A stretch of DNA of 64,000 nucleotides from Pontixanthobacter luteolus (GTDB lineage: Bacteria; Pseudomonadota; Alphaproteobacteria; Sphingomonadales; Sphingomonadaceae), in contig NZ_WTYP01000002.1 in assembly GCF_009828095.1 (NCBI RefSeq), positions 191,001 to 255,000 of the forward strand, written 5' to 3'. A program made the translations under genes and the position numbers. Positions 22,605 to 30,314 of this stretch are shown one piece after another. The notes under the pieces were generated by a model. It did not search any database. It saw only the letters and a program-made list of their open reading frames with translations, and was not told the DNA's origin. Every line of letters begins with the position of its first letter. The first letter of the stretch is position 1.

Positions 22605-23579
22605 TTAGTCTTGTGAAATTGCGTTCATGCGCTGACGGATTTCTTCTGCTTCGGCCATGATCCGGTCGATCAGTTCCTGGCATGTCGGGATATCGTTGAT
22701 CAGTCCGGCAACCATGCCGCAGCTCCACGCCCCCTTGTCCATTTCGCCTTCCATCATGATTGATGGATAGACACCGGCAACCTGTTCGATGATGTCTTCA
22801 AACTTCAGGTCGTCGCCCATTTCCTTTTCGATCCGCAGCAATTCTTCGACCGCATCGTTTTTCATCACTCGTTCGGTGTTGCGAAGCGGGCGCATCACCA
22901 GCCGCGTATCGAGTTCGGACGCGGCGACAATGGCTGCCTTCACATTATCGTGAACCGGCGCTTCCTTGGTCGCGATAAAGCGGGTGCCCATATTCATGCC
23001 CGATGCGCCAAGCGCGATCGATGCCATCAATGAACGGCCATCGGCCATGCCGCCCGATGATACGAACGGGATTTCCAGCTCGTCCGCCGCGCGCGGCAGC
23101 AGGATGAAGTTCGGCACATCGTCCTCACCCGGATGCCCCCCGCATTCGAACCCGTCGACGGAAACTGCATCGCAGCCGATCGACTGGGCTTTCAGCGCAT
23201 GGCGCACGCTGGTGCATTTGTGGATCACCTTTACGCCTGCTTCCTTGAAGAAAGGCAGCACTTGCGCCGGATTGTTACCTGCGGTTTCGACCGCCTTGAC
23301 CCCGCCTTCGATAATCGCGCGGACATAGCCGGGATAATCGGGCGCGTTGACCGTGGGCAGGAATGTCAGGTTCACGCCGAATGGCTTGTCCGTCATGTCG
23401 CGGCAGCGCGCAATCTCGTTGGCAAGGTCCGCCGGTGTTTTCTGCGTCAGGCCAGTGATGATGCCAAGCCCGCCTGCATTCGAAACAGCCGCCGCCATTT
23501 CAGCGAAGCCGACATAATGCATGCCGCCCTGGATAATCGGGTGCTTGATTCCGAACATTTCGGTGATGGCGGTTTTCAT
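22605..23579 (-). CDS. Nitronate monooxygenase / FabK-like FMN enzyme
   Basis: 324 residues from the ATG at 23579 (GGGAGGAAT upstream). A TIM-barrel flavoprotein of the 2-nitropropane dioxygenase-like family: HPIIQGGMHYVGFAEMAAAVSNAGGLGIIT at the start, VDGFECGGHPGEDD in the centre (the His is the catalytic residue in nitronate monooxygenases), and SSGGMADGRSLMASIALGASGMNMGTRF for FMN phosphate binding. Such enzymes oxidise alkyl nitronates or reduce enoyl-ACP; the exact substrate cannot be assigned. Cytoplasmic and apparently transcribed alone. Confidence 0.88.
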   Translation of the reverse strand: MKTAITEMFGIKHPIIQGGMHYVGFAEMAAAVSNAGGLGIITGLTQKTPADLANEIARCRDMTDKPFGVNLTFLPTVNAPDYPGYVRAIIEGGVKAVETAGNNPAQVLPFFKEAGVKVIHKCTSVRHALKAQSIGCDAVSVDGFECGGHPGEDDVPNFILLPRAADELEIPFVSSGGMADGRSLMASIALGASGMNMGTRFIATKEAPVHDNVKAAIVAASELDTRLVMRPLRNTERVMKNDAVEELLRIEKEMGDDLKFEDIIEQVAGVYPSIMMEGEMDKGAWSCGMVAGLINDIPTCQELIDRIMAEAEEIRQRMNAISQD

Positions 23580-23634
23580 GGCAATTCCTCCCATTTCTGA
23601 TTTTGTCCGGTTGCAGAGCAGTGCGCTGCCCGAG

Positions 23635-24363
23635 TCAATGGCAATCCTTCAACCGGTAGCCAAATCTCTCTATCTCGAACTGAAAATTGTCTTCCATCAT
23701 CTGCACCGAGCCGGGAGCAGATGCGAACAGCTCCCTGACAGAGGCTGTTTTCGGGCGGTGCCCCGATTTGGCGCTGAGGCTGGCGAATATCGTGCCCAGT
23801 CCCGCGAGTTCCGGCAACCGCGTTTCCAACGCAGCAATATCATCGCCGATATTCTCATAGCGCAGATACACGTCGATGCAGTTTTCGCCGCCAATCCGGT
23901 AATGCCTGTCATTCGCGCGCAGATATCTCAGGTCGCGGTCCAGATAGGCGCCGAAATCCTCACCCGGTTTGCGCCGCCAGAAATAGGCGGAAACAGCGCG
24001 GTCGAACGGGCTGCGAACGATCGAAACCTTGAGCGACCTGTTCCAGATTTCTTCCCCCAGACGCTGTTTGACCTGCGCCGCGGGCAAGTGGTTGCGGAAC
24101 CGTTTGGGCAGTTGCCGCCGGGAATAGGCAAACTGCCATTCGGACCGCGGCAGAAACGGCAGGCGGTACCATGGATAGGCATAGTTTTGAGGCGACGTGT
24201 ACCCGCGTTCCCGCCGCGTTAGCTCGTCTGCGCGGCTTACCTTGCCATAAGGCGTAATAATGTCGCGCGGCCCGGCAAAACTCGACAGGGCGATTTCAAA
24301 AGATGTTCCGGCAACCTTGTGCGGTTTCAGGAATATCAGCGCCGGTTCGTGAAGCAGGATCAC
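23635..24363 (-). CDS. Sulfotransferase family protein
   Basis: 242 residues. The GTG at 24363 overlaps the FkbM stop (GTGA) and has GGGGA upstream, so this start is preferred over an in-frame ATG inside the FkbM gene. The PAPS-binding loops are visible: FLKPHKVAGTSFEIAL at the N-terminus (5'-phosphosulfate loop) and VSIVRSPFDRAVSAYFWRR in the middle (3'-phosphate loop). It would transfer sulfate from PAPS to a carbohydrate or similar acceptor. Its coupling to an FkbM methyltransferase suggests both modify the same cell-surface or small-molecule product. Confidence 0.82.
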   Translation of the reverse strand: MILLHEPALIFLKPHKVAGTSFEIALSSFAGPRDIITPYGKVSRADELTRRERGYTSPQNYAYPWYRLPFLPRSEWQFAYSRRQLPKRFRNHLPAAQVKQRLGEEIWNRSLKVSIVRSPFDRAVSAYFWRRKPGEDFGAYLDRDLRYLRANDRHYRIGGENCIDVYLRYENIGDDIAALETRLPELAGLGTIFASLSAKSGHRPKTASVRELFASAPGSVQMMEDNFQFEIERFGYRLKDCH

Positions 24364-25229
24364 AGCGCTTGATCCCCGGGGGGCGGCAGCAGGACTGCCA
24401 TCGAATTGCATTCATGCTGCGGGCCAATGCGATCGAGCCGTTCTATCGGCGCGCCGGGAATCCGGTGATCGCACCAGTACAGGCGGTAACCCTGCGCCAG
24501 AAACGGTTCGACCAGATCGGCATTGGTGGTGTGATACCGTGCAAGTTTGTCCGGTCTGTCGAACTCAAGCAGCAACACCGCTTGCCGCCGGATCAAGGAA
24601 CTGCTCGCCCCCGGCAAAAACGCAGCCTGATGCCCCTCGGTATCGATTTTCAGAATTTCGGCGGTGTCCTTGCGCTCAGGCAACAGAATGTCGTCCAGTG
24701 TGCAAGTGCGAAATTCAGTGCCGGTTTCGGACCGGGTAAAACGATGCCCGGCCTGCGCGAAGCGGTGTGATCCTCGGGTATTATCCAGCATCACCTCTTG
24801 AACCTGTGCGCCGTCCAGCTTGTTGGCCTTCAGAGTCTTTCGAATGAAATCTGCAGCCTCGGCCTCCGGCTCGATAGCGACGATTTCTGCACCCGCGAAC
24901 AACGCACCTGCAATCGCGGTGAAGTATCCGAACAAGGCGCCAATGTCGTAAAAGCGGACCTTCCGCCCTGCCAATTCGCCGGAAAGCCATACCAGCCAGT
25001 CGACCATTCGCGGTTCGTGCAACCATCCGTCACCAATTGTTTCTTCGAACCATGCGGTGGGCTGCAACTTGCGGCCAGTATGGACCTGCGGGAAAGTGAC
25101 CACCTTCCCGGCAAAGCGCAGTTCGTCATGGAAGACAAACCTTTCCACCCGCGCGCTGGCGGCTACGTTCGGAAATTGTGCAAGATCCGGAGTCACGCCG
25201 CCGCTTTGCCCGAACTGGCCCGGTTTCAC
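24360..25229 (-). CDS. FkbM-family methyltransferase
   Basis: 289 residues. SAM-binding motif I is VRFYDIGALFGYFTAIAG, followed by AEIVAIEPEAEAADFIRKTLKANKLD, and LKIDTEGHQAAFLPGA near residue 200, the FkbM signature region. It begins at GTG with no strong ribosome binding site, so the exact start is uncertain. FkbM enzymes O-methylate sugars and natural products. No glycosyltransferase cluster is adjacent. It forms a two-gene unit with the sulfotransferase and diverges from the SDR gene. Confidence 0.85.
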   Translation of the reverse strand: MKPGQFGQSGGVTPDLAQFPNVAASARVERFVFHDELRFAGKVVTFPQVHTGRKLQPTAWFEETIGDGWLHEPRMVDWLVWLSGELAGRKVRFYDIGALFGYFTAIAGALFAGAEIVAIEPEAEAADFIRKTLKANKLDGAQVQEVMLDNTRGSHRFAQAGHRFTRSETGTEFRTCTLDDILLPERKDTAEILKIDTEGHQAAFLPGASSSLIRRQAVLLLEFDRPDKLARYHTTNADLVEPFLAQGYRLYWCDHRIPGAPIERLDRIGPQHECNSMAVLLPPPGDQAL

Positions 25230-25339
25230 CAGACTGGATGGTGGCTGTGATTCTTTGGGCAGGAGGATTTGTACCCAGCGGGTTGATTTCGCCGCCGCGC
25301 GGGCGGATCATGTCCGGGTTGCTGAGCAAAGGAAATGTC

Positions 25340-26302
25340 ATGGTGTCCGAACAGAAGCCCCTATCGTCACCCTTCGGGTATCGGTCCACCGCGATGGAAG
25401 TCGCAGACGGCATCGACTTGTCCGGCATGAACATCATCGTGACCGGGGGCTATTCGGGTATCGGGACAGAAACCGTGCGCGCATTGGTCAGCGGCGGCGC
25501 GCAGGTAATTGTCGGTGCGCGCCGGCCTGACGTGGCACGCGAAGTGCTGGCCGAAATGGGCGAGAACATCACCATCCTTCCGCTCGATCTGTCGGACCCG
25601 GATTCGATCAACGGTTTCGCAGATCTTGTTGGCGGGCAGATGGACGGGGTGGATATCCTGATCAACAATGCAGCGATCATGGCCTGCCCCCTGGCACGCG
25701 ATGCGCGCGGCTATGAAAGCCAGTTCGCGACCAATCATCTCGGCCATTTCCAATTGACCGCGCGTCTCTGGCCGCTGCTGGCGGCAGCAGGCGGTGCGCG
25801 CGTAGTGGTGCTTTCGTCGATCGGGCACCGCCTCAACGGGCTGGATCTCGACGATCCCAATTTCGAGACCCGCGAATACGACAAATGGCTCGCTTATGGT
25901 CAGGCGAAATCGGCCAATGCGCTGTTTGCGTTGCAGCTCGACAAATTTGGTGAGCCGCACGGAGTGCGCGCATTCGCGGTTCATCCCGGCGGTATCGCCA
26001 CGCCCTTGCAGCGCCATCTGACGATGGAAGAACAGCGGGCAATGGGCTGGTATGACGAAGAGGGCAACGTCCACGAGGCGTTCAAATCGGTAGAGGAAGG
26101 GGCGGCAACCAGCGTGTGGTGCGCGGTATCGCCTCTGCTTGAGGGCATGGGCGGCGTCTATTGCGAGAATTGCGACATCGCTGCGCCTGCTGGCGATGAT
26201 GTGCCAATGGGCGGCGTGCATCCGCATGTACGCGACGAAGCCCTGGCCCAGGCGCTGTGGGACAAGTCCGAGGAAATGACCGGGGTCATTTTTCGCCCCT
26301 AA
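25340..26302 (+). CDS. Short-chain dehydrogenase/reductase
   Basis: 320 residues from the ATG with AAAGGA upstream. A classical SDR: the NAD(P)-binding TGGYSGIG, DVLINNAAIM-like NNAA motif, catalytic Ser in VVLSSIGH, and YGQAKSAN with Tyr and Lys (YxxxK). The length, over 300, and the layout resemble retinol-dehydrogenase/protochlorophyllide-reductase-like SDRs. Substrate unknown. The stop codon overlaps that of the convergent nth gene (CTAA). Confidence 0.88.
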   Translation: MVSEQKPLSSPFGYRSTAMEVADGIDLSGMNIIVTGGYSGIGTETVRALVSGGAQVIVGARRPDVAREVLAEMGENITILPLDLSDPDSINGFADLVGGQMDGVDILINNAAIMACPLARDARGYESQFATNHLGHFQLTARLWPLLAAAGGARVVVLSSIGHRLNGLDLDDPNFETREYDKWLAYGQAKSANALFALQLDKFGEPHGVRAFAVHPGGIATPLQRHLTMEEQRAMGWYDEEGNVHEAFKSVEEGAATSVWCAVSPLLEGMGGVYCENCDIAAPAGDDVPMGGVHPHVRDEALAQALWDKSEEMTGVIFRP

Positions 26303-26961
26303 CCGCTCTGCCTGTCAGCATAGTACAGGCAAAGATCGCTGACCGGGCAGGTTTCGCATTTCGGCGCACGGGAAGTGCAAATCCGTTTACCGAATTGAAT
26401 CAGCCAGAAATGCCCGTCTCGCAGTGCCCATTCCGGGGAACGTTGCTCCAATTGCTGCGCGGTCCTGTCCGCGGTTTTTGCTTCGGTCAGACCGATCCGG
26501 TTGCAGACGCGGTGGACATGGGTGTCGACCGCGATCACGTCTTTGCCGAAGGTGAAACTGAGGACAATGTCGGCACATTTGCGGCCGATGCCCGGCAGCG
26601 ACAGCAGACCTTCGCGCGTGTCCGGCACCGCTGCGCCATGCTCCCCGATCAACGCCTCGCAAAAGGCGCGAATGTTGCGCGTCTTGTTGTTGTAAAGCCC
26701 GCATGGCTTGATCGCCGCAGCAATGTCTCGGTCATCCAGTTCAAGCATCGCGTGCGGGTTGGTCGCCAGTGAAAACAGCGCGCGGCTGGCCTTGGCCGTA
26801 TTGCGGTCCAGCGACTGGGCAGAAAGCATACAGGAGATGCACGAACGAAACGCATCCGGCTGCCCCTTTGGCCCCTTGGCGTTTTTCGTGCGGCCCGGCA
26901 TCGCCTTTGCCAGGCGCCGGTAAACCGCGTCCACCTGTGATGTATCGAGCAATTCGGCCAT
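26299..26961 (-). CDS. nth: Endonuclease III (DNA glycosylase/AP lyase)
   Basis: 220 residues. Removes oxidised pyrimidines and nicks abasic sites in base-excision repair. The helix-hairpin-helix LPGIGRKCADIV carries the catalytic Lys, and VDTHVHRV the catalytic Asp. The Fe4S4 cluster motif is CTSRAPKCETCPVSDLC (C-x6-C-x2-C-x5-C). It follows a second HhH-GPD gene by 6 bases on the same strand, at the end of the guaA run. Its stop overlaps that of the convergent SDR. Confidence 0.92.
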   Translation of the reverse strand: MAELLDTSQVDAVYRRLAKAMPGRTKNAKGPKGQPDAFRSCISCMLSAQSLDRNTAKASRALFSLATNPHAMLELDDRDIAAAIKPCGLYNNKTRNIRAFCEALIGEHGAAVPDTREGLLSLPGIGRKCADIVLSFTFGKDVIAVDTHVHRVCNRIGLTEAKTADRTAQQLEQRSPEWALRDGHFWLIQFGKRICTSRAPKCETCPVSDLCLYYADRQSG

Positions 26962-26967
26962 GCCGTT

Positions 26968-27681
26968 TCAGCGAGCGAGAGGCGTTCCGGTTCCTGTTTC
27001 GCAGTCGCTGCGAACTGGGCATTCGGCGCATTGCGGCTGGCGCGGCCGGCAGAATGTCTGGCCGAGTTTTTTCAGCAGCAAATGATGTTCGTCAATGTCG
27101 GCGGCCGACCATTCATCGGGCACGACCGGCATCAACGCGTCATAGGTTCTGGCAGTGTCGGCCTTTGCCGGGACAATTCCCATACGCTGCATGATCCGGC
27201 GGTGATGCCCGTCGATCACCATCACCTTGCGCGCGAAACTGCTGGCATTCATCACCCCTGCGCTGTTCTTGCGCGCAACACCGGGCAGCCGTTCGAGCCA
27301 CGCCATCGCGTCTTCAAGGTCGAGATTGGACAGGTGGCGCAGGTCAACAGAACCCCTTTCCGCAATGATCGCGCCCAGACAATCCTTGAGCCGCTGCGCC
27401 GCAACTTTCGGAAAAGTCTGCCGCTTCAGCCGCGCCTCCAGATCCTTCACCGGCACCGCCGCCACCGCTTCCCACGAACCGTATTCGGCCAGCAATCCAT
27501 CGGTGGAGGCATTGGATGCCGCCGTCTTGGTCTGCGCGCCGATCACTCCGTGCACCAGCACCCATTCAGGCGCACGGCGTTTGCCGTCAGGCCGGACGAT
27601 GCGGCCGAAACGCGCGATCAACGCGGCTTGAATGCGCCGCAAGGTTTCAGTGCGCGGATCGGGGCCCAGCGGGAGTTGCAT
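26968..27681 (-). CDS. Second endonuclease III-like HhH-GPD protein
   Basis: 237 residues. It has the same overall layout as the neighbouring nth product: the helix-hairpin-helix LPGVARKNSAGVMN with Lys, VIDGHHRRI with Asp, and the iron-sulfur motif CRPRQPQCAECPVRSDC. The sequence is otherwise quite different (VIGAQTKTAASNAST in place of MLSAQSLDRNTAK), so it may act on different lesions. The pair looks like an old duplication or recruitment. It lies 5 bases after the HEAT-like gene and 6 bases before nth, within the guaA run. Confidence 0.88.
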   Translation of the reverse strand: MQLPLGPDPRTETLRRIQAALIARFGRIVRPDGKRRAPEWVLVHGVIGAQTKTAASNASTDGLLAEYGSWEAVAAVPVKDLEARLKRQTFPKVAAQRLKDCLGAIIAERGSVDLRHLSNLDLEDAMAWLERLPGVARKNSAGVMNASSFARKVMVIDGHHRRIMQRMGIVPAKADTARTYDALMPVVPDEWSAADIDEHHLLLKKLGQTFCRPRQPQCAECPVRSDCETGTGTPLAR

Positions 27682-27686
27682 ATATG

Positions 27687-28232
27687 CTAGAGGCTATCGC
27701 CGCCGGCCGGGAGGATGCCCAGACGCCACCTTGTCCACTTTGAAGGTAGCGGCGGGATTGAATGATTTGGTCCGCAGTCACCATCATTTACAATCCAACT
27801 TGTGCGTCCCGATAGGCTGCGATCAGCGAACAGGTGATGATTTTGCGCCTTGATCGCATTGCAGGCTGCATGCGCCGATTGGGCGACCAGCGGCCTCGGA
27901 TCGGATCCCATACGTTCGAGTGCCGGTAGAACTTCGGGCTTGAGAGAATAGGCAAGCAATCCGCAGGCACGGTACCTTACCATATACGACCGATCTTCGG
28001 TCGCAGCCAATCCGAGTTCGACTGCTTCATCCGCGATCCGCGCATAGCGTGTTGCGTAGTAAACCAGAGCAGTTCGCCCTTGCCATGTTCTGAAATGAGG
28101 GAAAGCCTGCCGCATAAATCGCACCACGCCAAACCCGAGAGGTCGCAACTTGGCCCAAGCCAGATCCTGCTGTTCACTGGCTGCGGTATCAAGCCGCGCG
28201 ACAGCTTCAGAGACCTGCTCTTCCCGCTTCAA
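27687..28232 (-). CDS. HEAT-repeat-like hypothetical protein
   Basis: 181 residues. Starts at TTG (28232), with a Shine-Dalgarno GGGAGTG lying in the last codons of guaA, three bases before the guaA stop boundary, so translation is probably coupled. Residues 60-130 contain helical pairs with HEAT-like spacing (AVELGLAATEDRSYMVRYRACGLLAYS and VLPALERMGSDPRPLVAQSAHAACNAI). The last 40 residues are unlike the rest, and base composition is lower in GC. Possibly a scaffold or alkylpurine-repair-like protein, but no catalytic residue is recognised. Not assigned. Confidence 0.62.
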   Translation of the reverse strand: MKREEQVSEAVARLDTAASEQQDLAWAKLRPLGFGVVRFMRQAFPHFRTWQGRTALVYYATRYARIADEAVELGLAATEDRSYMVRYRACGLLAYSLKPEVLPALERMGSDPRPLVAQSAHAACNAIKAQNHHLFADRSLSGRTSWIVNDGDCGPNHSIPPLPSKWTRWRLGILPAGGDSL

Positions 28233-28235
28233 AAA

Positions 28236-29810
28236 TCACTCCCACTCGATCGTTCCCGGCGGTTTGCTGGTGTAGTCGTAAACCACGCGGTTGATGCCCT
28301 GCACTTCGTTGACGATGCGGGTGGCGCACCCGGTCAGGAAGCTGGCGTCGAAGGGATAGACATCTGCCGTCATACCGTCGGTGCTGGTCACCGCGCGCAG
28401 GCCGCAGACGCTGTCATAGGTGCGGGCATCGCCCATCACGCCGACGGTCTTGACCGGCAGCAGCACGGCAAATGCCTGCCAGATGGCGTCATACAATCCG
28501 GCGTTGCGGATTTCCTCGAGATAGATCGCGTCCGCTTTGCGCAAGATGTCGCAGCGTTCCTTGGTCACTTCGCCGGGAATGCGGATCGCAAGGCCCGGGC
28601 CGGGGAACGGGTGACGGCCAACGAAGACATCGGGCAAGCCCAGTTCGCGGCCCAGATCGCGGACTTCATCCTTGAACAATTCGCGCAAGGGTTCGACCAG
28701 TTGCATGTTCATGCGTTCGGGCAGGCCGCCGACATTGTGGTGGCTCTTGATCGTAACCGACGGGCCGCCGGTGAAGGACACACTTTCGATCACATCGGGA
28801 TAGAGTGTACCCTGCGCGAGGAAATCTGCGCCGCCGACTTTCTTCGCCTCCGCTTCGAACAGGTCGATGAATGCGCCGCCGATGAATTTGCGTTTTTTCT
28901 CAGGGTCGGTTTCACCCTTCAGCCCGCCCAGGAATTGTTCTTCGGCGTCCACGTGGACCAGCGAGATATTGTAGTGGTCGCGGAACAGGGTCACGACCTG
29001 TTCTGCCTCGTTCATGCGCATCAATCCGTGATCGACGAAAACGCAGGTCAGCTGGTCGCCGATGGCCTCGTGGATCAGCACTGCTGCAACTGCCGAATCG
29101 ACGCCGCCGGACAGGCCGCAGATGACCTTGCCGTCACCCACCTGCGCGCGGATTTCCTCAATCTTGGTCTTGCGGAATTCGGCCATCGTCCAGTCACCGG
29201 CCAGACCGCACACATGGCGCACGAAATTGGCGAGCAGCTTTGCACCGTCGGGCGTGTGGACGACTTCGGGGTGGAACTGGGTGCCGTAAAACTTGCGCTT
29301 TTCATCGGCGATAACCGCGAACGGCGCGCCGTCGCTGGTGGCAACGATTTCAAATCCTGGTGCAAACTGGGTGACCTTGTCGCCGTGGCTCATCCATACC
29401 TGATGCCGCTCGCCTACTTTCCAGAGGCCATCGAACAGGGCGCACTCTTTTGTCACGGTCAAATAAGCGCGGCCAAACTCGCCGCCTTCACCCGATTCGT
29501 GACCGCGCCGGACCTCGCCGCCCAGCTGGTGGCTCATGACCTGCTGCCCGTAGCAAATCCCAAGGATCGGGACGCCGGCCTCGAACAGGATTTCCGGCGC
29601 ACGGGGCGATCCTTCGTCGGGGACGCCTGCGGGCGAACCTGACAGGATGATGCCTTTGGGCTTCATCCGCTTGAACGCCTCTTCCGCCATGCTGAACGGG
29701 GCGATTTCCGAATAGACACCAGCCTCGCGAACGCGCCGCGCAATAAGCTGGGTCACCTGGCTGCCGAAATCGACGATGAGGATGGAATCGGGGAGATGTG
29801 CTTGGTCCAT
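28236..29810 (-). CDS. guaA: GMP synthase (glutamine-hydrolysing)
   Basis: 524 residues from the ATG at 29810; longer upstream readings are not supported. It amidates XMP to GMP in purine synthesis, in the cytoplasm. The glutamine amidotransferase domain (residues 1-200) has the nucleophile in LGICYGQQ and His/Glu in QFHPEV. The ATP-pyrophosphatase domain has the P-loop [12 protein letters not shown] near residue 230. The C-terminal dimerisation domain has HHNVGGLPE and FPGPGLAIR. It heads a minus-strand run with the HEAT-like gene and two endonuclease III-type genes. Confidence 0.97.
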   Translation of the reverse strand: MDQAHLPDSILIVDFGSQVTQLIARRVREAGVYSEIAPFSMAEEAFKRMKPKGIILSGSPAGVPDEGSPRAPEILFEAGVPILGICYGQQVMSHQLGGEVRRGHESGEGGEFGRAYLTVTKECALFDGLWKVGERHQVWMSHGDKVTQFAPGFEIVATSDGAPFAVIADEKRKFYGTQFHPEVVHTPDGAKLLANFVRHVCGLAGDWTMAEFRKTKIEEIRAQVGDGKVICGLSGGVDSAVAAVLIHEAIGDQLTCVFVDHGLMRMNEAEQVVTLFRDHYNISLVHVDAEEQFLGGLKGETDPEKKRKFIGGAFIDLFEAEAKKVGGADFLAQGTLYPDVIESVSFTGGPSVTIKSHHNVGGLPERMNMQLVEPLRELFKDEVRDLGRELGLPDVFVGRHPFPGPGLAIRIPGEVTKERCDILRKADAIYLEEIRNAGLYDAIWQAFAVLLPVKTVGVMGDARTYDSVCGLRAVTSTDGMTADVYPFDASFLTGCATRIVNEVQGINRVVYDYTSKPPGTIEWE

Positions 29811-30314
29811 GGCGCGTGGCGATAAGACGGCGCGGGGAAGCTGGCAAGCGCCCGCGAGCGATCCTGCACGGACCATGTGGCCTGTTTCAGGGGCGCACGA
29901 CATGCCAGCCAGGCCGAAGGCAAGCGGCGCCGGTGGATGAACGCGCAGTGGCAGTCACGCTTTGGCCAATCGCAAGGACAACGAGACCCCACAGCCAAGT
30001 TGCAAAAAACGCAACATTGCTACACCTTTTCTCATTTGTGTAAAGTTAGGCGCAACATTATTACAAGGGTCGAACCGGCGGTCAGGTCCTCCTCTCCCTT
30101 ATACTGCCCCCGGTGACGACAGGACATCCAGGCGCACTCCTCCTCCCTCGCGTCGGATCTTCTGGCTCTCGTCGAAGCTGCCCGCGAGTGCAGCAGGATG
30201 CCCGGCCAACCGGCCCGCCATCCAACCGGCGAAAGCGATCAGAGACGCGGCTGCCTTTCAGTCCCCCTTAAAACTTTAGGCAGCCGCGTCTCCCAACGCT
30301 CCCGCAAGCACACG
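29811..30314. other. 504-base intergenic region with predicted structure
   Basis: No supported gene. It contains a small inverted repeat GTTGC/GCAAC near 30000, a TATACT element at 30102-30107, two CCTCCTC stretches (near 30087 and 30138) that could pair with ribosome-binding sites, and the 15-bp inverted repeat at 30242-30292. It could encode a small RNA, but I cannot identify a known family. Confidence 0.5.
30242..30292. repeat. Perfect 15-bp inverted repeat with 21-base loop
   Basis: GAGACGCGGCTGCCT (30242-30256) and its exact complement (30278-30292) enclose a loop containing CCCCCTTAAAACTTT. It starts 22 bases beyond the end of the acyl-CoA ligase gene. It could be that gene's terminator (no T-tract), part of a small RNA, or a protein-binding site. 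Confidence 0.65.

Noticed and set aside
28080-29642. Long plus-strand open frame antisense to guaA
   Set aside because: guaA on the minus strand is unambiguous; the plus-strand frame has no ribosome binding site or recognisable domain.
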